DNA of 64,000 nt from Anaerovorax odorimutans (GTDB lineage Bacteria; Bacillota; Clostridia; Peptostreptococcales; Anaerovoracaceae): positions 62,001 to 126,000 of the forward strand of contig NZ_JANFXK010000002.1 in NCBI RefSeq assembly GCF_024459955.1, read 5' to 3'. The notes beneath the pieces are model-generated. The model made no database searches and had not been told where the DNA came from. It saw nothing but the letters and a program-made list of their open reading frames with translations. Every line of letters starts with the position of its first letter. Position 1 is the first letter of the stretch. Both the position numbers and the translations under genes were made by a program. Below are positions 1 to 9,613 of the stretch, one piece after another.

Positions 1-965
1 AGTCTTACTACCCGGTAAGGAATATCCAGCTTCTGCAGAACCTCCTCTGCAGCGTTAGTCAGGAGTTCCAACTCTTTGTAGGACTCATCCGGATGGACGA
101 ATTTAACCAGCTCCACCTTATTAAACTGGTGCTGGCGGATCAAACCTCTGGTATCCCTTCCGGCGGAACCGGCTTCCTTTCGGAAACAAGGCGTATATGC
201 CGTATAGTAAACAGGCAGTTCGTCGTAACTGAGGATTTCGTTCATTCTCAGGTTAGTAACCGGTACTTCCGCAGTGGGAATCAGGAAAAAGTCCTTAGCC
301 GGCACGTGGAACATATCGTCTTCAAATTTCGGAAGCTGTCCCGTTCCTGTCATGGCATCCCTGTTGACCATAAACGGCGGCAGAATTTCCGTAAATCCGT
401 GCTCCTTTGTATGGAGGTCCAGCATAAAGTTGATGACCGAACGCTCTAACCTTGCGCCCAGGCCTTTATATACGGTGAATCTCGTGCCGGAGATCTTCGC
501 TGCTCTTTCAAAGTCCAAAATATCCAGCTCCTGTCCCACGTCCCAGTGAGCCTTCTCTTCAAAGTCAAACTTTCTCGGTTCGCCCCATTTGCGCAGCTCT
601 ACGTTGTCGCTGTCATCAGCGCCCACCTGCACGTCCTTGTAAGGGGTATTGGGAATATTAAGGAGCGCGGTCCGCAGCTTTTCTTCCACTTCGCTCACCT
701 CGGCGTCCAGAGCTTTGATTTCCTCGGAAAGGCTTTTCAGCTCTTTCATCAGCTCGCTGGGGTCCTCTCCGGCTTTTTTCATCTTCGGAATCTGCTTGGA
801 AGCGGTACTCTGCTGGTTTTTCATCTGTTCTACTTTGGCCAGAGTTTCCCGCCTCTTTTTATCGTATTCCAGTACTTTATCGATTCCGAAATCTCCCTGT
901 CCTCTGGACTCAACCGCTTTTTTTACGTTTTCAAAATCTTCTCTTATTCTCTTAATGTCTAACAT
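1..965 (-). CDS. serS: Seryl-tRNA synthetase (3' end outside the window)
   Basis: Cytosolic class II aminoacyl-tRNA synthetase that charges tRNA-Ser with serine. About 321 N-terminal residues are visible of roughly 425 usual for the family. The N-terminal long antiparallel coiled-coil arm (about residues 25-105, rich in E, K and L) is followed by the catalytic core, with the motif-2 signature [13 protein letters not shown] and the segment [10 protein letters not shown]. The ATG at 963-965 is preceded by AGGAG at a good distance. It begins 9 bp after the glutamine synthetase stop codon, so it is probably the distal gene of that run. No T-box leader precedes it, consistent with an internal operon position. 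The C-terminal catalytic part and stop lie beyond base 1. Confidence 0.96.
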   Translation of the reverse strand, partial: MLDIKRIREDFENVKKAVESRGQGDFGIDKVLEYDKKRRETLAKVEQMKNQQSTASKQIPKMKKAGEDPSELMKELKSLSEEIKALDAEVSEVEEKLRTALLNIPNTPYKDVQVGADDSDNVELRKWGEPRKFDFEEKAHWDVGQELDILDFERAAKISGTRFTVYKGLGARLERSVINFMLDLHTKEHGFTEILPPFMVNRDAMTGTGQLPKFEDDMFHVPAKDFFLIPTAEVPVTNLRMNEILSYDELPVYYTAYTPCFRKEAGSAGRDTRGLIRQHQFNKVELVKFVHPDESYKELELLTNAAEEVLQKLDIPYRVVR

Positions 966-974
966 AGCTCACTC

Positions 975-2891
975 CTAAAATAAATTTTTCTTATATATTA
1001 TGTATAAATCCGTTAACTCTTTTACTTTTTCCTGCATCTCGATCTGCAGGCCGGAGGCCGTCTCAAAATCCCGTTTGTCCAGCGCCCGGACGATTCTTGT
1101 GAGCAGGCACTGTTCGTTGAGCTTATCCCTTCCCAGCAGATTTCGAATCGTATTGATCTTTTCCCAATATACCACATCGTAATCCACGCAGTCGCTGTCA
1201 TCGTGGCATTTGACACAGTGACGAATCAGATCCATGGTATTGGGCACGATTCGGTTATGGAGCTCCGTAGCCCATTGTGCTACGATGGCTTCTTTATAGG
1301 ATTCCAGCGTGATCGGAGTCATCACGTCATTTCTCTGGAAAACTTTCAGCTTTTCCGGATGGTCCGCAAAGGCACAGATGTTTTCCCAGACTGTACGCGG
1401 TACCCTTCCGAACAGCTCGTTTCTTTCCTGCTCCGTATATTCTTCGAAAACGTCCCGTTCGCTTCTGTAGAGCCGATCTTTTTCCAAATAGAAATCTTCC
1501 TGACCGTACTCCTTGGATATGGAGGCTTCCAGCTCTTTTGGCGTCTTTTTCGCCTCCAGAGCGGCCTTGATTCCATCCAGCATAGCCATGTAAGAAGATG
1601 CCAGAATCAGGTAGGTATTACTTTTCGGGTTGGGCGCCCTCAGCTCAAAGCGGGTAGCCAGCGGGTTGGCCACGTCCCGTACAAGCCCTACCAGTACCGT
1701 TCTGTTTCTGGATGGCATCTCCACGCCGTGGCCCAGGGAAGTAACGACGCAGACCGGAGCTTCGTAGCCCGGCTTCAGCCGGTTAAAAGCATCGTTGGTG
1801 GCGCTTACGAAGGGATTGACCACTTCATAGTTTTTCAGGATTCCCATCAGAGCGCCAAAGCCGATCGGACTGAGGAATTCCGCTTTCATATCCTTGGCAG
1901 AGAAAAGGTTCACTCTGCGCCCGTCTTTCAGCTTAGCCGCAAGTCCCATATGGGTATGCTCCCCGCTTCCGGCCACACCTTCCATCGGCTTAGCCATGAA
2001 GGTTACTTCCAGACCGTGCATTCTGAAAATGTCGCGCACTACATATTTAACCTGGTTTTCGTTGTCCGCCGCCTGAATAGCGGTGGAAAACTTCCAGTCG
2101 ATCTCCAGCTGTTCCATTACATGGTCGTAATTTCCCGAGTTTCCGATCTTGGCCTTGACTCCGCCCACCTCTTTGTGGCCCATTTCCATCTCAAATCCGT
2201 ATTTATCGAGAACCAGCATAACTTCTTCCAGAGCCGTCCTAACCGGTCCGATGGTTCGCTTCCAATACTGTTCTTTGAGGATCTGTGCCGTGGAAAGCTG
2301 TTCCCGGTCGGCTTCATCATCCGGAGTTTTAACCCAGAATTCCAGTTCAGTGGCTGCTGTAATCTCCAGCTTTTCAATCTCATCGGCGCTGTCTATGGCC
2401 AAATGTTCGAAAACATATGGGTTTTCCTTGATGATCTGAAGCAATTCCTTTTTAAAATTGATGATCGCGTCGCGCAGAATCACTCTCGACCCTACTTCCG
2501 CCACATCGTTATGAATCAAAAAGGATGGAATACGGAGTGTTCCCACCGGAAGACCCGTTTCCCTGTCCACATGCTTGAAATTGTGGTCTACATACCAGTT
2601 TACCTCCGTATCTGGAATGATGTCCACTTTTGCGTTATTTAATTCTGCAATCTTCGGCAGGACTACGCTGGACCCGTCCGTCTGCACTCCGGAGTGAAGG
2701 AATTTTTCCATATCCTCGATAAAGAGATCCACCGGGATCTTTTCATCCGTATCGTGCCCTCCGATGTCCAAACCTACCAGGGAAACGAAGCGAACTTCGG
2801 GATGTGCCCGAAGAAGGCTGGTTATCTCCTCTGCCGAGTGATTCTCCGCCGGTATGGTAAACAGCATCTTATCCAAGTCGAAATCTAACAT
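975..2891 (-). CDS. Glutamine synthetase family protein, long form with C-terminal helical extension
   Basis: Expected to make glutamine from glutamate, ammonia and ATP. The 638-residue length exceeds the about 445 residues of ordinary bacterial GlnA; the extra is mainly an added helical C-terminus of about 120 residues. Visible family motifs are TDGSS (about residue 71-75), the ATP/ammonia site stretch VAGSGEHTHMGL, PSRNRTVLVGLVRD in the active-site arginine region, and RFELRAPNPKSNTYL near the end of the barrel. The start has AAAGGAG about 10 bases upstream. It lies between the UPF0182 gene and serS on the same strand. The exact GS subtype is not certain, and activity on another amine rather than ammonia cannot be excluded from sequence. 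Confidence 0.88.
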   Translation of the reverse strand: MLDFDLDKMLFTIPAENHSAEEITSLLRAHPEVRFVSLVGLDIGGHDTDEKIPVDLFIEDMEKFLHSGVQTDGSSVVLPKIAELNNAKVDIIPDTEVNWYVDHNFKHVDRETGLPVGTLRIPSFLIHNDVAEVGSRVILRDAIINFKKELLQIIKENPYVFEHLAIDSADEIEKLEITAATELEFWVKTPDDEADREQLSTAQILKEQYWKRTIGPVRTALEEVMLVLDKYGFEMEMGHKEVGGVKAKIGNSGNYDHVMEQLEIDWKFSTAIQAADNENQVKYVVRDIFRMHGLEVTFMAKPMEGVAGSGEHTHMGLAAKLKDGRRVNLFSAKDMKAEFLSPIGFGALMGILKNYEVVNPFVSATNDAFNRLKPGYEAPVCVVTSLGHGVEMPSRNRTVLVGLVRDVANPLATRFELRAPNPKSNTYLILASSYMAMLDGIKAALEAKKTPKELEASISKEYGQEDFYLEKDRLYRSERDVFEEYTEQERNELFGRVPRTVWENICAFADHPEKLKVFQRNDVMTPITLESYKEAIVAQWATELHNRIVPNTMDLIRHCVKCHDDSDCVDYDVVYWEKINTIRNLLGRDKLNEQCLLTRIVRALDKRDFETASGLQIEMQEKVKELTDLYIIYKKNLF

Positions 2892-2933
2892 GTAAACAAT
2901 ACTCCTTTCAGATTTATGGTTCTCAAACAGGCT

Positions 2934-2972
2934 AGGACATCCCCTTTACAAGATCTGCAAAAAGAATGTCCT
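2934..2972 (-). promoter_or_regulatory. Leader hairpin in front of the glutamine synthetase gene
   Basis: AGGACAT (2934-2940) and ATGTCCT (2966-2972) form a perfect 7-bp inverted repeat with a 25-base loop in the 116-bp gap between the UPF0182 stop and the glutamine synthetase start. It ends about 42 bases before the start codon. It is not followed by a T-run, so it could be an mRNA processing or attenuation structure, or chance. Confidence 0.3.
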
Positions 2973-3007
2973 CTAAAACCCTTACTTATTCTAATAAAAC
3001 TGGAATC

Positions 3008-5902
3008 TTATTTCTCAGATTCTTGTTCTTGTGCTGGCGGAGCTAACAGGTTCAGATATTTCTGCAACTCATCCAGGTACTGGCCATACTTGGCCCAGTC
3101 GCCATCTTTTTGTGCTTTTTCAGCATTAGTAAATGCTTCCTGCGCCTTGGCGGCCAGCTCAGCCTGACTCAATGCGTCGTCGGTTTTCTGATCACCCTGT
3201 TGTGCCTGCGCGTCGCTGCTGCCCGGACTCTCTTTGGCGCTTCCTTCACCGAACAGGGAATTGAGCGCTTCGGTCAGGGTGGTTTCGTACGCGATCTGAT
3301 CGCCGTAAGCCACGATAACTCGTTTTACTTCCGGAATACTGGAGTTCTTAGCTTCCAGATATACCGGTTCTACATAGAGCAGGGAATCCTCAATCGGTAT
3401 AACGAACATATTGCCCCTGCTGTAGTTGGACCCGGCCGAATCCCACAGCGAGAACTCTTTGGAGATCTCCGTATTCTGGTCGATCTGGGCTTCGATCTGC
3501 ATCGGGCCGTAAATGATCTTGCTCTTTGGCAGCTGATAGAGGACAAGTTGTCCGTAATTCTCGCCGTCATTTCGCGCCACCAGAAGGCCGGTCATGTTTT
3601 TCTTATCCTTTGGCGTATACGGGATCGAGTTGACGAATTCCGCGCTCTTTTCTCCCGGAAGCTTCATGATATAGTAGTTCGGCGTCATGGCCGTTTCCTT
3701 TGTACCGTAGATCTCATCGGCAACGTCCCACATATCTTCCTTCTGATAGAACACCTTCACGTCGGTCATGTGGTACTTCTTGTATACGTTGGCCTGAATA
3801 TTAAACAGCACGTTCGGATAACGGATGTGCGCCTGCAGAGATTCCGGCATTTCTTTAAAGTCTTTGAAAAGCTTCGGATAAATCTCTTTAAAGGTATTGG
3901 CAATCGGGTCTTTGTCGTCCACCAGATAGTAATTGGTGGTTCCGTTGTAAGCATCGATTACGACTTTAACCGAGTTGCGGATATAGTTGGTATTGTTGGT
4001 TTCGTCAAACGGCTCCGAATACGGATATCTGGTGCTTGTAGTATAGGCATCCAGCATCCAGTAAAGGTTTCCGTCCGCTGTGACGATATAAGGATCGCTG
4101 TCGTATTCCAGATACGGCATGATCTTCTGCACTCTGTCCTCGATGTTTCGATTAATCACGATCTTAGAATCGCTGGTAATGTTGCTGGAAACCAGCAGCT
4201 TGAGACTCCGTTCGCGAATCGAGAACATCATTTTGTTCAGCATATTCAGTTTGATTCCGGCGTCTCCCTTATAAGTGGAATATTTATTGTTGTCGCCGTC
4301 CGGATAGTCAAACTCTTCTTCATTGGTGTTTGCCAAAATATAATTGTCGGTCTTTTCTCCGAAGTAGATTTCCGGTCTGTTGATCTGGATTTCCTGTACG
4401 TCGGATACCGGCGGGATGCTGTCGATCAGCATATCCGGCTGTCCGCTGGAAGTAACCTTATCGACTCTGGAGAGAGTCAGCCCATACCCGTGGGTGTATT
4501 TGATATGCTTGTTCAGCCAGGTGTCACTGATCTTTTCTTCATCGATTTCTCTGGCTGACTGGAAGGTCTGTGTATATTCGCCGTTTACCATATAGCGGTC
4601 TACATCGACATCGTTGAAGGTATAGTATTGTCTGATACTCTGTGTCTGGTTGTAGAATTTTTCCGCAGGCTCGTAGTCATTGATACGAATGTTGGAGATA
4701 GTCTCCATATTATTGGTAATATCGTCGCCACTCAGGTCATTGTTGGCAGCAAACGGCTTGACCGTCACCTCGCCCAAATCGTAGGCATATCTGGTGTACT
4801 CGATATTCCGCTCCAAATATTTGCTTTCCTTATTGATTTCATCAGGCGACACCACCAGATTCTGGATCAAGGTGCCTGCGCCCGCTCCGATCAAACCTAC
4901 AACGATCATGATAACAGGAACGATTACGGCTGTTTTAAACTTTCTCTTGGAGATGCCGATAGCAAATGCAATAGCGGCCACTATCGAAAGAACCATCAAA
5001 ATCCGGTATACCCAAAGCGTAATGTTGACATCTCTAAAGCCAGCGCCGTAAACGGCACCGGTGTGTCCATACAGGAGATCAAACTGCTTCAGGAAGAAGT
5101 TTACGGCAACCATGACAAAGAACAGGATGCCGACAATAATCAGCTGCTTTTCCGCTATGCTGATAAGATGCATCACGTTTTTATCATCGAACTGCTTTTT
5201 CCGCCTCGGAGCACGGTTGACATTTGCCTTTTTCCCGGTAAAAGCTTCCCCGAATTTCCCGAACATGTCGGTAACATTGTCAAATCCGGTCCTTGGCCCG
5301 TCATTCATGCCGCCGCCAAACGGCTCTTCCTCTGCGGGTTCCTCTTTTTCTTCAAAGAACTGAGGGGTCCGTACGGAAAGAAGCACTGCGTAGTAAAGCA
5401 GCGTAAGAATCGCAAAGGCAATGATAACACCGATCAGTATCTGGTTCAGTTCCTTGATAAAAGCAAGCTTAAACACATAGAACGATACGTCGAGGTTAAA
5501 CAGAGGGTCAGAAATATCAAACCCCGTACTGTTGGCAAATTTAAGAATTTCAAACCACAGCTGCGTCACGGAAACAAAAGTGACCAGTACGGCGAAAACG
5601 ATCGCCATTCCCCATGAAATCAGGTTAAGTCTCTTATGGTTCGTCTGCTCTGTGGATTCCACCTTTTTGAAATATCCCCGTTTGAGGAATTTCAAATAGA
5701 TATACGCCAGGAATGTTATAACGATAAATGTAGGTATTCCAATTTCCAGCTGAGTAATCAGCTTTTTAAGGAATACGCTTACATATCCCAATTCCCTGAA
5801 CCATAAAAAGTCCGTAATAAACCCAATAAGACTCAGGAACAATACGATGAGCACCAGGATAGCGATAATGATCCCTTTAATGCCCAGTTTTTTCTTTTTC
5901 AA
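3008..5902 (-). CDS. UPF0182 family large membrane protein
   Basis: Function unknown; UPF0182 proteins are large integral membrane proteins found in Actinobacteria, Clostridia and cyanobacteria. The 964 residues open with a Lys-rich start and a first membrane span (about residues 8-32); further hydrophobic spans follow to about residue 355, interrupted by a charged cytoplasmic loop (EEKEEPAEEEPFGG region). The remaining 600 residues are soluble, presumably outside the cell, and include the family-typical SLKLLVSSNIT and RIPLRYPNV-like segments. The tail (about residues 895-964) is rich in A, Q, E and K. The start codon is TTG at 5900-5902 preceded by GGGAGG seven bases upstream; no better ATG exists. 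It sits 39 bp downstream of the zinc-ribbon gene, so the two probably share a transcript. Confidence 0.9.
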   Translation of the reverse strand: MKKKKLGIKGIIIAILVLIVLFLSLIGFITDFLWFRELGYVSVFLKKLITQLEIGIPTFIVITFLAYIYLKFLKRGYFKKVESTEQTNHKRLNLISWGMAIVFAVLVTFVSVTQLWFEILKFANSTGFDISDPLFNLDVSFYVFKLAFIKELNQILIGVIIAFAILTLLYYAVLLSVRTPQFFEEKEEPAEEEPFGGGMNDGPRTGFDNVTDMFGKFGEAFTGKKANVNRAPRRKKQFDDKNVMHLISIAEKQLIIVGILFFVMVAVNFFLKQFDLLYGHTGAVYGAGFRDVNITLWVYRILMVLSIVAAIAFAIGISKRKFKTAVIVPVIMIVVGLIGAGAGTLIQNLVVSPDEINKESKYLERNIEYTRYAYDLGEVTVKPFAANNDLSGDDITNNMETISNIRINDYEPAEKFYNQTQSIRQYYTFNDVDVDRYMVNGEYTQTFQSAREIDEEKISDTWLNKHIKYTHGYGLTLSRVDKVTSSGQPDMLIDSIPPVSDVQEIQINRPEIYFGEKTDNYILANTNEEEFDYPDGDNNKYSTYKGDAGIKLNMLNKMMFSIRERSLKLLVSSNITSDSKIVINRNIEDRVQKIMPYLEYDSDPYIVTADGNLYWMLDAYTTSTRYPYSEPFDETNNTNYIRNSVKVVIDAYNGTTNYYLVDDKDPIANTFKEIYPKLFKDFKEMPESLQAHIRYPNVLFNIQANVYKKYHMTDVKVFYQKEDMWDVADEIYGTKETAMTPNYYIMKLPGEKSAEFVNSIPYTPKDKKNMTGLLVARNDGENYGQLVLYQLPKSKIIYGPMQIEAQIDQNTEISKEFSLWDSAGSNYSRGNMFVIPIEDSLLYVEPVYLEAKNSSIPEVKRVIVAYGDQIAYETTLTEALNSLFGEGSAKESPGSSDAQAQQGDQKTDDALSQAELAAKAQEAFTNAEKAQKDGDWAKYGQYLDELQKYLNLLAPPAQEQESEK

Positions 5903-5941
5903 ATCAGTTCCTCCCTTTTATTCATACTGCATATGTAAAGG

Positions 5942-8818
5942 TTAAATTTCATAGCTGGCCACGACTTTCATGGTTTCGTTATCAGGCTGCATCTCGTAGA
6001 TTTTTTTTGTTTTGGAATTTTCTTTGCTGCCGCCGTGATTATCAGTCACTTTTTCGGAAACCCAGACAAAGTAGGAACTTCCCGCCTGTCTGATCTCTCC
6101 AATCCGGAGAGTCTTAAAAGTTTCTTTCATGCCTTGTTTGCCCAGCTTTTTGACCTCTTTATAAAGATCCGTTCCTTCCTGCATTAAGTTGAGAACACTG
6201 GTGTCGTTATTGTTGATCAGGTTTACTTTCTGCGAGTCATATGCGATTATGGCTCCTACGATGGCCTGATCGTAATAGACCTGTTTGTTCTCGGCATCCT
6301 TGTACCAAGTAACATCCGCCAGTTTTTGGGTCAGGTTCAGATCCTGGTTTTCATATTTTTTATCGGGATCAAATTTTAAATCCGCGTCATATTCGATTGT
6401 CTCAACATTACCGTCTTTATTCTTCCCCATTTCGGCCTGAATAAGCGTCGTTTTATCGTCCAGAGGCTCTGTCCGGATATCTTCCTTCTCCATAGCCCAT
6501 GTGTATTCTGCATCGTTGCCGGTAAAGAGATGAATTACCTTGTTGAGCTGGCTGTCAATAAATTTCGCCGCTCCGCTGTTAGGAGCCGTCAGCTTGATAA
6601 CAACGCCGGCCACTTCCATTACCAGCAGAAGGATTAGAATAACCAGACAGATCTTCAGCGCGATTCTGCCTTTTCCGCCCCCTTCTTCCTCATCTTCATC
6701 GTCTTCGTCTTCAAATTCCGCAGGTTCGCTCAGGCTGGTCTGCTCGGCCGCCTCGCTGATATCTTCCGCCGGGTTGAAGTCCGCCGGGAAAATCATCGTC
6801 TCATCCAGAGGCTGCTGTTCCGGCTCTGTCTGACCGCTGAGGATGTCGGCAACCGACTCTTCCGTCATAATCAGCGTTTCATCTGTCACCGGCATTGGTT
6901 CCGCAACAGGTTTTTCTGCCTCCGGCGCAGGCTCTTCATCTGCCATCAGGTCATCAATGGAGAAAAGCTCAGCCGGAATTTCATCCAGCTCTTCTGCGGA
7001 ACGCGGCAGTTCCGGTTCCTCGGAGATATCCTGCAGCTCCTCCAGAATGTCAATGGTCTCTGCGGGTTCTTCCGGCATGGTTCCTGCGATTATCGGTTCT
7101 TCTTCATCTATATGTCCCAGGAAGTCCGGCAGGTCTAAATCAATCTGTTCTTCCGCCGGTGCGGCATCAGGGATCTCAATCTGAGGTTCCGCCTGCCCTG
7201 CAGCTTCTGCTGCTGCCGCTGCTCTGTCGCGCTGCACGATTTCGGATGCCGTAGCCATTCCTGCCAGAATCGCAGCTTTGTCAACGGCTTTTGTCTTTTC
7301 CGGGATTGGCGCTTCCTCTGTTTTAGGTTCGCTTTCTTTCAGCGCATCCTCAAGGGATTGCTGTCCAAAGAAGGTTTCTCTGGCTCTCACCATCTCTGAA
7401 ATATGGTTGAGCGGGTCTTCTTCCGCAGCCTTGGCCGCTGCTGCTTTGGCTTCCGCCTCCGCCTTAGCGCGCGCCGCAGCTTCTTCTCTGGCTCTTGCTT
7501 CCGCCTCTGCTCTTGCTTTGGCTTCCGCAGCAGCTCTCGCTTCCGCCTCTGCTTTTGCCTTGGCTTCTGCTTCCGCTTTGGCCCGTGCCTCCGCTTCCGC
7601 CTGCATCCTTGCGGCCTGCTCTGCCAGTTTGGCTTCCGCCTCCGCTCTGGCAGCCTCTGCCTTCTCTTCGGCAGCCCTCATCGCTGCTTCCGCTTCCGCT
7701 CTTGCCGCCGCTCTTTCCTGTTCTCTCTCAGCGGCCTCCTGTGCGGCTCTGGCATCGGCGGCGCGTTTGGCCTCCTCTTCCAGTCTGAGACGGGCTGCTT
7801 CCTCCGCAGCCTGAGCCTTGGCCAGCGCTTCCGCTTCCTCCTTGGCTTTGGCCTCTGCTTCCGCTTTGGCTTTGGCTTTTTCTTCCTCTATGATTCTGGC
7901 CGCTTCTTCTCTGGCCTTTTTTTCTGCCTCAGCAGCCTCTATGCGATCCAGCACATCGGTCTCGATCGGTTTCGGCTCATAACCCTTCACGACGCCTTCG
8001 GACTCAAAGAGTTCTTCCATCGGGTCCTCTGGTTTTCTTGCGGCAAATTTTTCTTCCGATGCCGCCGCGGCCGTATTCATTTCCTCTGCGAGTATATTCC
8101 CGGATTTTATCTTTTCATACTCGCGATCCAGAAGTTTTTGAAATTCTTCGTTTTTCTTGTTAAATGTAAAGAACTTGTCAATCTGTTCCGATTGTTTTCT
8201 CGCTTCGTCAGCCTTGCTGTCCAGACCCCCGAAAAGTTCTTCTTCCAGGCTGGACGCGGCCTGGGGCTTCTGCGTCTCTTCCGTCGCTGCTGCCGGCTGT
8301 TCCGGCGTTTCAGCGTTCGGCTGCCACTTGGTATCGGCCGGGGTAAACACCTCCGGTGCAGGTTCTGCGGCCGGCTGTGAATCTGTCTGAGCCGTTTTTT
8401 CCGCACTGGAAGCCTCGGCTTCCTGTCTTGCCGAATCCAGCTCTTCCGGGCTCATGGACCAGTTAAAGTCAATATCCTCTGTCTTTTCCACCCTCATTCC
8501 CGGGAAAGTCGTATGTATATTCCAGTCAAAATCCTCAACTGGTATTTTTGATTTTTCATCTTCCGATTCCGATTTAGATGCCGAAGAGTCCGGATTGAGG
8601 TCTATCCCAAGATCAAGGGATTTAAAATCGAATGGTTCAAACAAAGGAGACTTTTCTTCCGGCTGCCCTTCAGCCTGTGACTGTGGAGCCTCTTCCCCTG
8701 TGCTCGCAACCAGGTTTTCCGGTTTATCGTTTTCGCTTGCCAAAATTGTTTTTTCTCCACAGGAACTGCAAAACTTATCCCCGTCTGCCAATTTTTGTCC
8801 ACAATTTCTACAATACAT
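5942..8818 (-). CDS. Zinc-ribbon, coiled-coil, single-pass membrane protein of unknown function
   Basis: I do not recognise a characterised family over the full length. The first 22 residues form a four-cysteine zinc ribbon (C3, C6, C17, C20). Acidic low-complexity sequence follows, then a long coiled coil made almost only of A, E, K and R (about residues 275-475), then another acidic linker rich in P and E. A single membrane span lies at about residues 717-742, placing some 215 residues outside, where the sequence (WYKDAENKQVYYDQAIVGAI region) looks folded and non-repetitive. ATG at 8816-8818 has GAGGAGG at ideal spacing. It is flanked by a small membrane protein 18 bp upstream and the UPF0182 gene downstream. 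A scaffold linking cytoplasmic and envelope processes is a reasonable but unproven guess. Confidence 0.8.
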   Translation of the reverse strand: MYCRNCGQKLADGDKFCSSCGEKTILASENDKPENLVASTGEEAPQSQAEGQPEEKSPLFEPFDFKSLDLGIDLNPDSSASKSESEDEKSKIPVEDFDWNIHTTFPGMRVEKTEDIDFNWSMSPEELDSARQEAEASSAEKTAQTDSQPAAEPAPEVFTPADTKWQPNAETPEQPAAATEETQKPQAASSLEEELFGGLDSKADEARKQSEQIDKFFTFNKKNEEFQKLLDREYEKIKSGNILAEEMNTAAAASEEKFAARKPEDPMEELFESEGVVKGYEPKPIETDVLDRIEAAEAEKKAREEAARIIEEEKAKAKAEAEAKAKEEAEALAKAQAAEEAARLRLEEEAKRAADARAAQEAAEREQERAAARAEAEAAMRAAEEKAEAARAEAEAKLAEQAARMQAEAEARAKAEAEAKAKAEAEARAAAEAKARAEAEARAREEAAARAKAEAEAKAAAAKAAEEDPLNHISEMVRARETFFGQQSLEDALKESEPKTEEAPIPEKTKAVDKAAILAGMATASEIVQRDRAAAAAEAAGQAEPQIEIPDAAPAEEQIDLDLPDFLGHIDEEEPIIAGTMPEEPAETIDILEELQDISEEPELPRSAEELDEIPAELFSIDDLMADEEPAPEAEKPVAEPMPVTDETLIMTEESVADILSGQTEPEQQPLDETMIFPADFNPAEDISEAAEQTSLSEPAEFEDEDDEDEEEGGGKGRIALKICLVILILLLVMEVAGVVIKLTAPNSGAAKFIDSQLNKVIHLFTGNDAEYTWAMEKEDIRTEPLDDKTTLIQAEMGKNKDGNVETIEYDADLKFDPDKKYENQDLNLTQKLADVTWYKDAENKQVYYDQAIVGAIIAYDSQKVNLINNNDTSVLNLMQEGTDLYKEVKKLGKQGMKETFKTLRIGEIRQAGSSYFVWVSEKVTDNHGGSKENSKTKKIYEMQPDNETMKVVASYEI

Positions 8819-8836
8819 AAGTTCCTCCTCTGCTTG

Positions 8837-9394
8837 TTACTCTTTAATAAGTAATTCAAGATCTTCCTTTGTATAGATTTTTCCGCTCTTCCCAATATTA
8901 TATATTGACGTTGCGGGCGTTTCGCTGCCCTTGTCCAAAGTTTCTTCTCGCAGGCCGTCAGGCTCAATTTCCTCTGCGGGCGCTGTCTCCGAAACATCAG
9001 CGGTCTGTATCATTTCTGGCTGCTGTGAGGATTCCGCCGGAGTATTTTCCTGTTCGTTCTTCTCTTCCCCCGGTTCCTTTTCCCCTTCGGATGTTTTTAT
9101 GCCGCTGTCTTCCCTCGGCGGCGGTTCCGGTTCACGGCTTTCTTTCCGTGGCATCTGCGTCTCCTGCACGTTTTTCGGCTGATCCGCCGCAGGCGTTCGC
9201 TGTGCGGCCGCGGCCGCCTCCTGCCTGATCCTAATGGTTAAAGCCTTCTCCACTGCGGCCAGACGCTTTTCGATATTTTCCAGAGTGCTGAGCTCTATGG
9301 CGGACTGTTTTCGCCATAGGATCAAAGCGATTACTAAAATCAGCAGAATCACGACAGCAGCTACTGCAAGTATCGGTAAAGCTATTGTAGTCAT
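8837..9394 (-). CDS. Small membrane-anchored protein of unknown function
   Basis: A 185-residue protein with one strongly hydrophobic N-terminal span (about residues 5-27), then a short helical segment around IENIEKRLAAVEKAL that could form a coiled coil, then about 100 residues of disordered, Glu/Pro-rich sequence, ending in a compact conserved-looking tail (IYNIGKSGKIYTKEDLELL). The ATG at 9392-9394 has GGAG eight bases upstream. It is the first gene after the promoter at 9473-9501 and shares the P/E-rich composition of the 958-residue protein that follows, suggesting the two work together at the membrane. No family name can be given. Confidence 0.75.
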   Translation of the reverse strand: MTTIALPILAVAAVVILLILVIALILWRKQSAIELSTLENIEKRLAAVEKALTIRIRQEAAAAAQRTPAADQPKNVQETQMPRKESREPEPPPREDSGIKTSEGEKEPGEEKNEQENTPAESSQQPEMIQTADVSETAPAEEIEPDGLREETLDKGSETPATSIYNIGKSGKIYTKEDLELLIKE

Positions 9395-9472
9395 GCTAAA
9401 GTCTCCTATTTTTAAGATATCCCGGTCTCTGATTCCGTCTTGGCGTACTTCACCGAGATTATAACTTTTAAT

Positions 9473-9501
9473 ATTATACTACAAAGTTAAAACAATAGCA
9501 A
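9473..9501 (-). promoter_or_regulatory. Promoter for the 185-residue membrane protein run
   Basis: On the minus strand TTGCTA (9496-9501), a 17-base spacer and TATAAT (9473-9478) form a good sigma-A type promoter. Transcription would start near 9466, about 70 bases before the ATG at 9394, and is the only strong candidate for driving the long minus-strand run down to serS. Confidence 0.6.
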
Positions 9502-9540
9502 ACACAACAGTAGAGAAATGGCCCAGGAATTTGCAAACGC

Positions 9541-9596
9541 AAAAAGAGCGGGTATTCCCGCTCCGATAGGAAGTAGAGATATCCTGCTCTTTTTTG
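9541..9596. terminator. Bidirectional Rho-independent terminator
   Basis: AAAAAGAGCGGG at the left pairs with CCTGCTCTTTTT at the right, leaving an A-run on one side and a T-run on the other so it can act in either direction. A second small inverted repeat, GAGCGGG/CCCGCTC (9546-9563), lies inside. It sits just after the stop of the Asn/Gln-rich microprotein gene on the minus strand. Confidence 0.75.
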
Positions 9597-9613
9597 CCGC
9601 AAGAACGTAAGAA

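Noticed and set aside
1203..2642. 479-codon open frame on the plus strand opposite the glutamine synthetase gene
   Set aside because: It mirrors the codon pattern of the real gene, has no ribosome site or domain, and the opposite strand encodes clear glutamine synthetase motifs.
966..2975. T-box leader for serS
   Set aside because: serS starts 9 bp after the previous gene and no T-box consensus is present on this strand in the window.
3110..4558. 482-codon plus-strand frame opposite the UPF0182 gene
   Set aside because: No recognisable domain or ribosome site; composition is that of an antisense shadow of the UPF0182 codons.
7278..8380. Long Ala/Ser-rich and Phe/Arg-rich plus-strand frames opposite the coiled-coil region
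   Set aside because: These come from reading the GCG/GAA/AAG-biased repeat codons of the 958-residue protein backwards.
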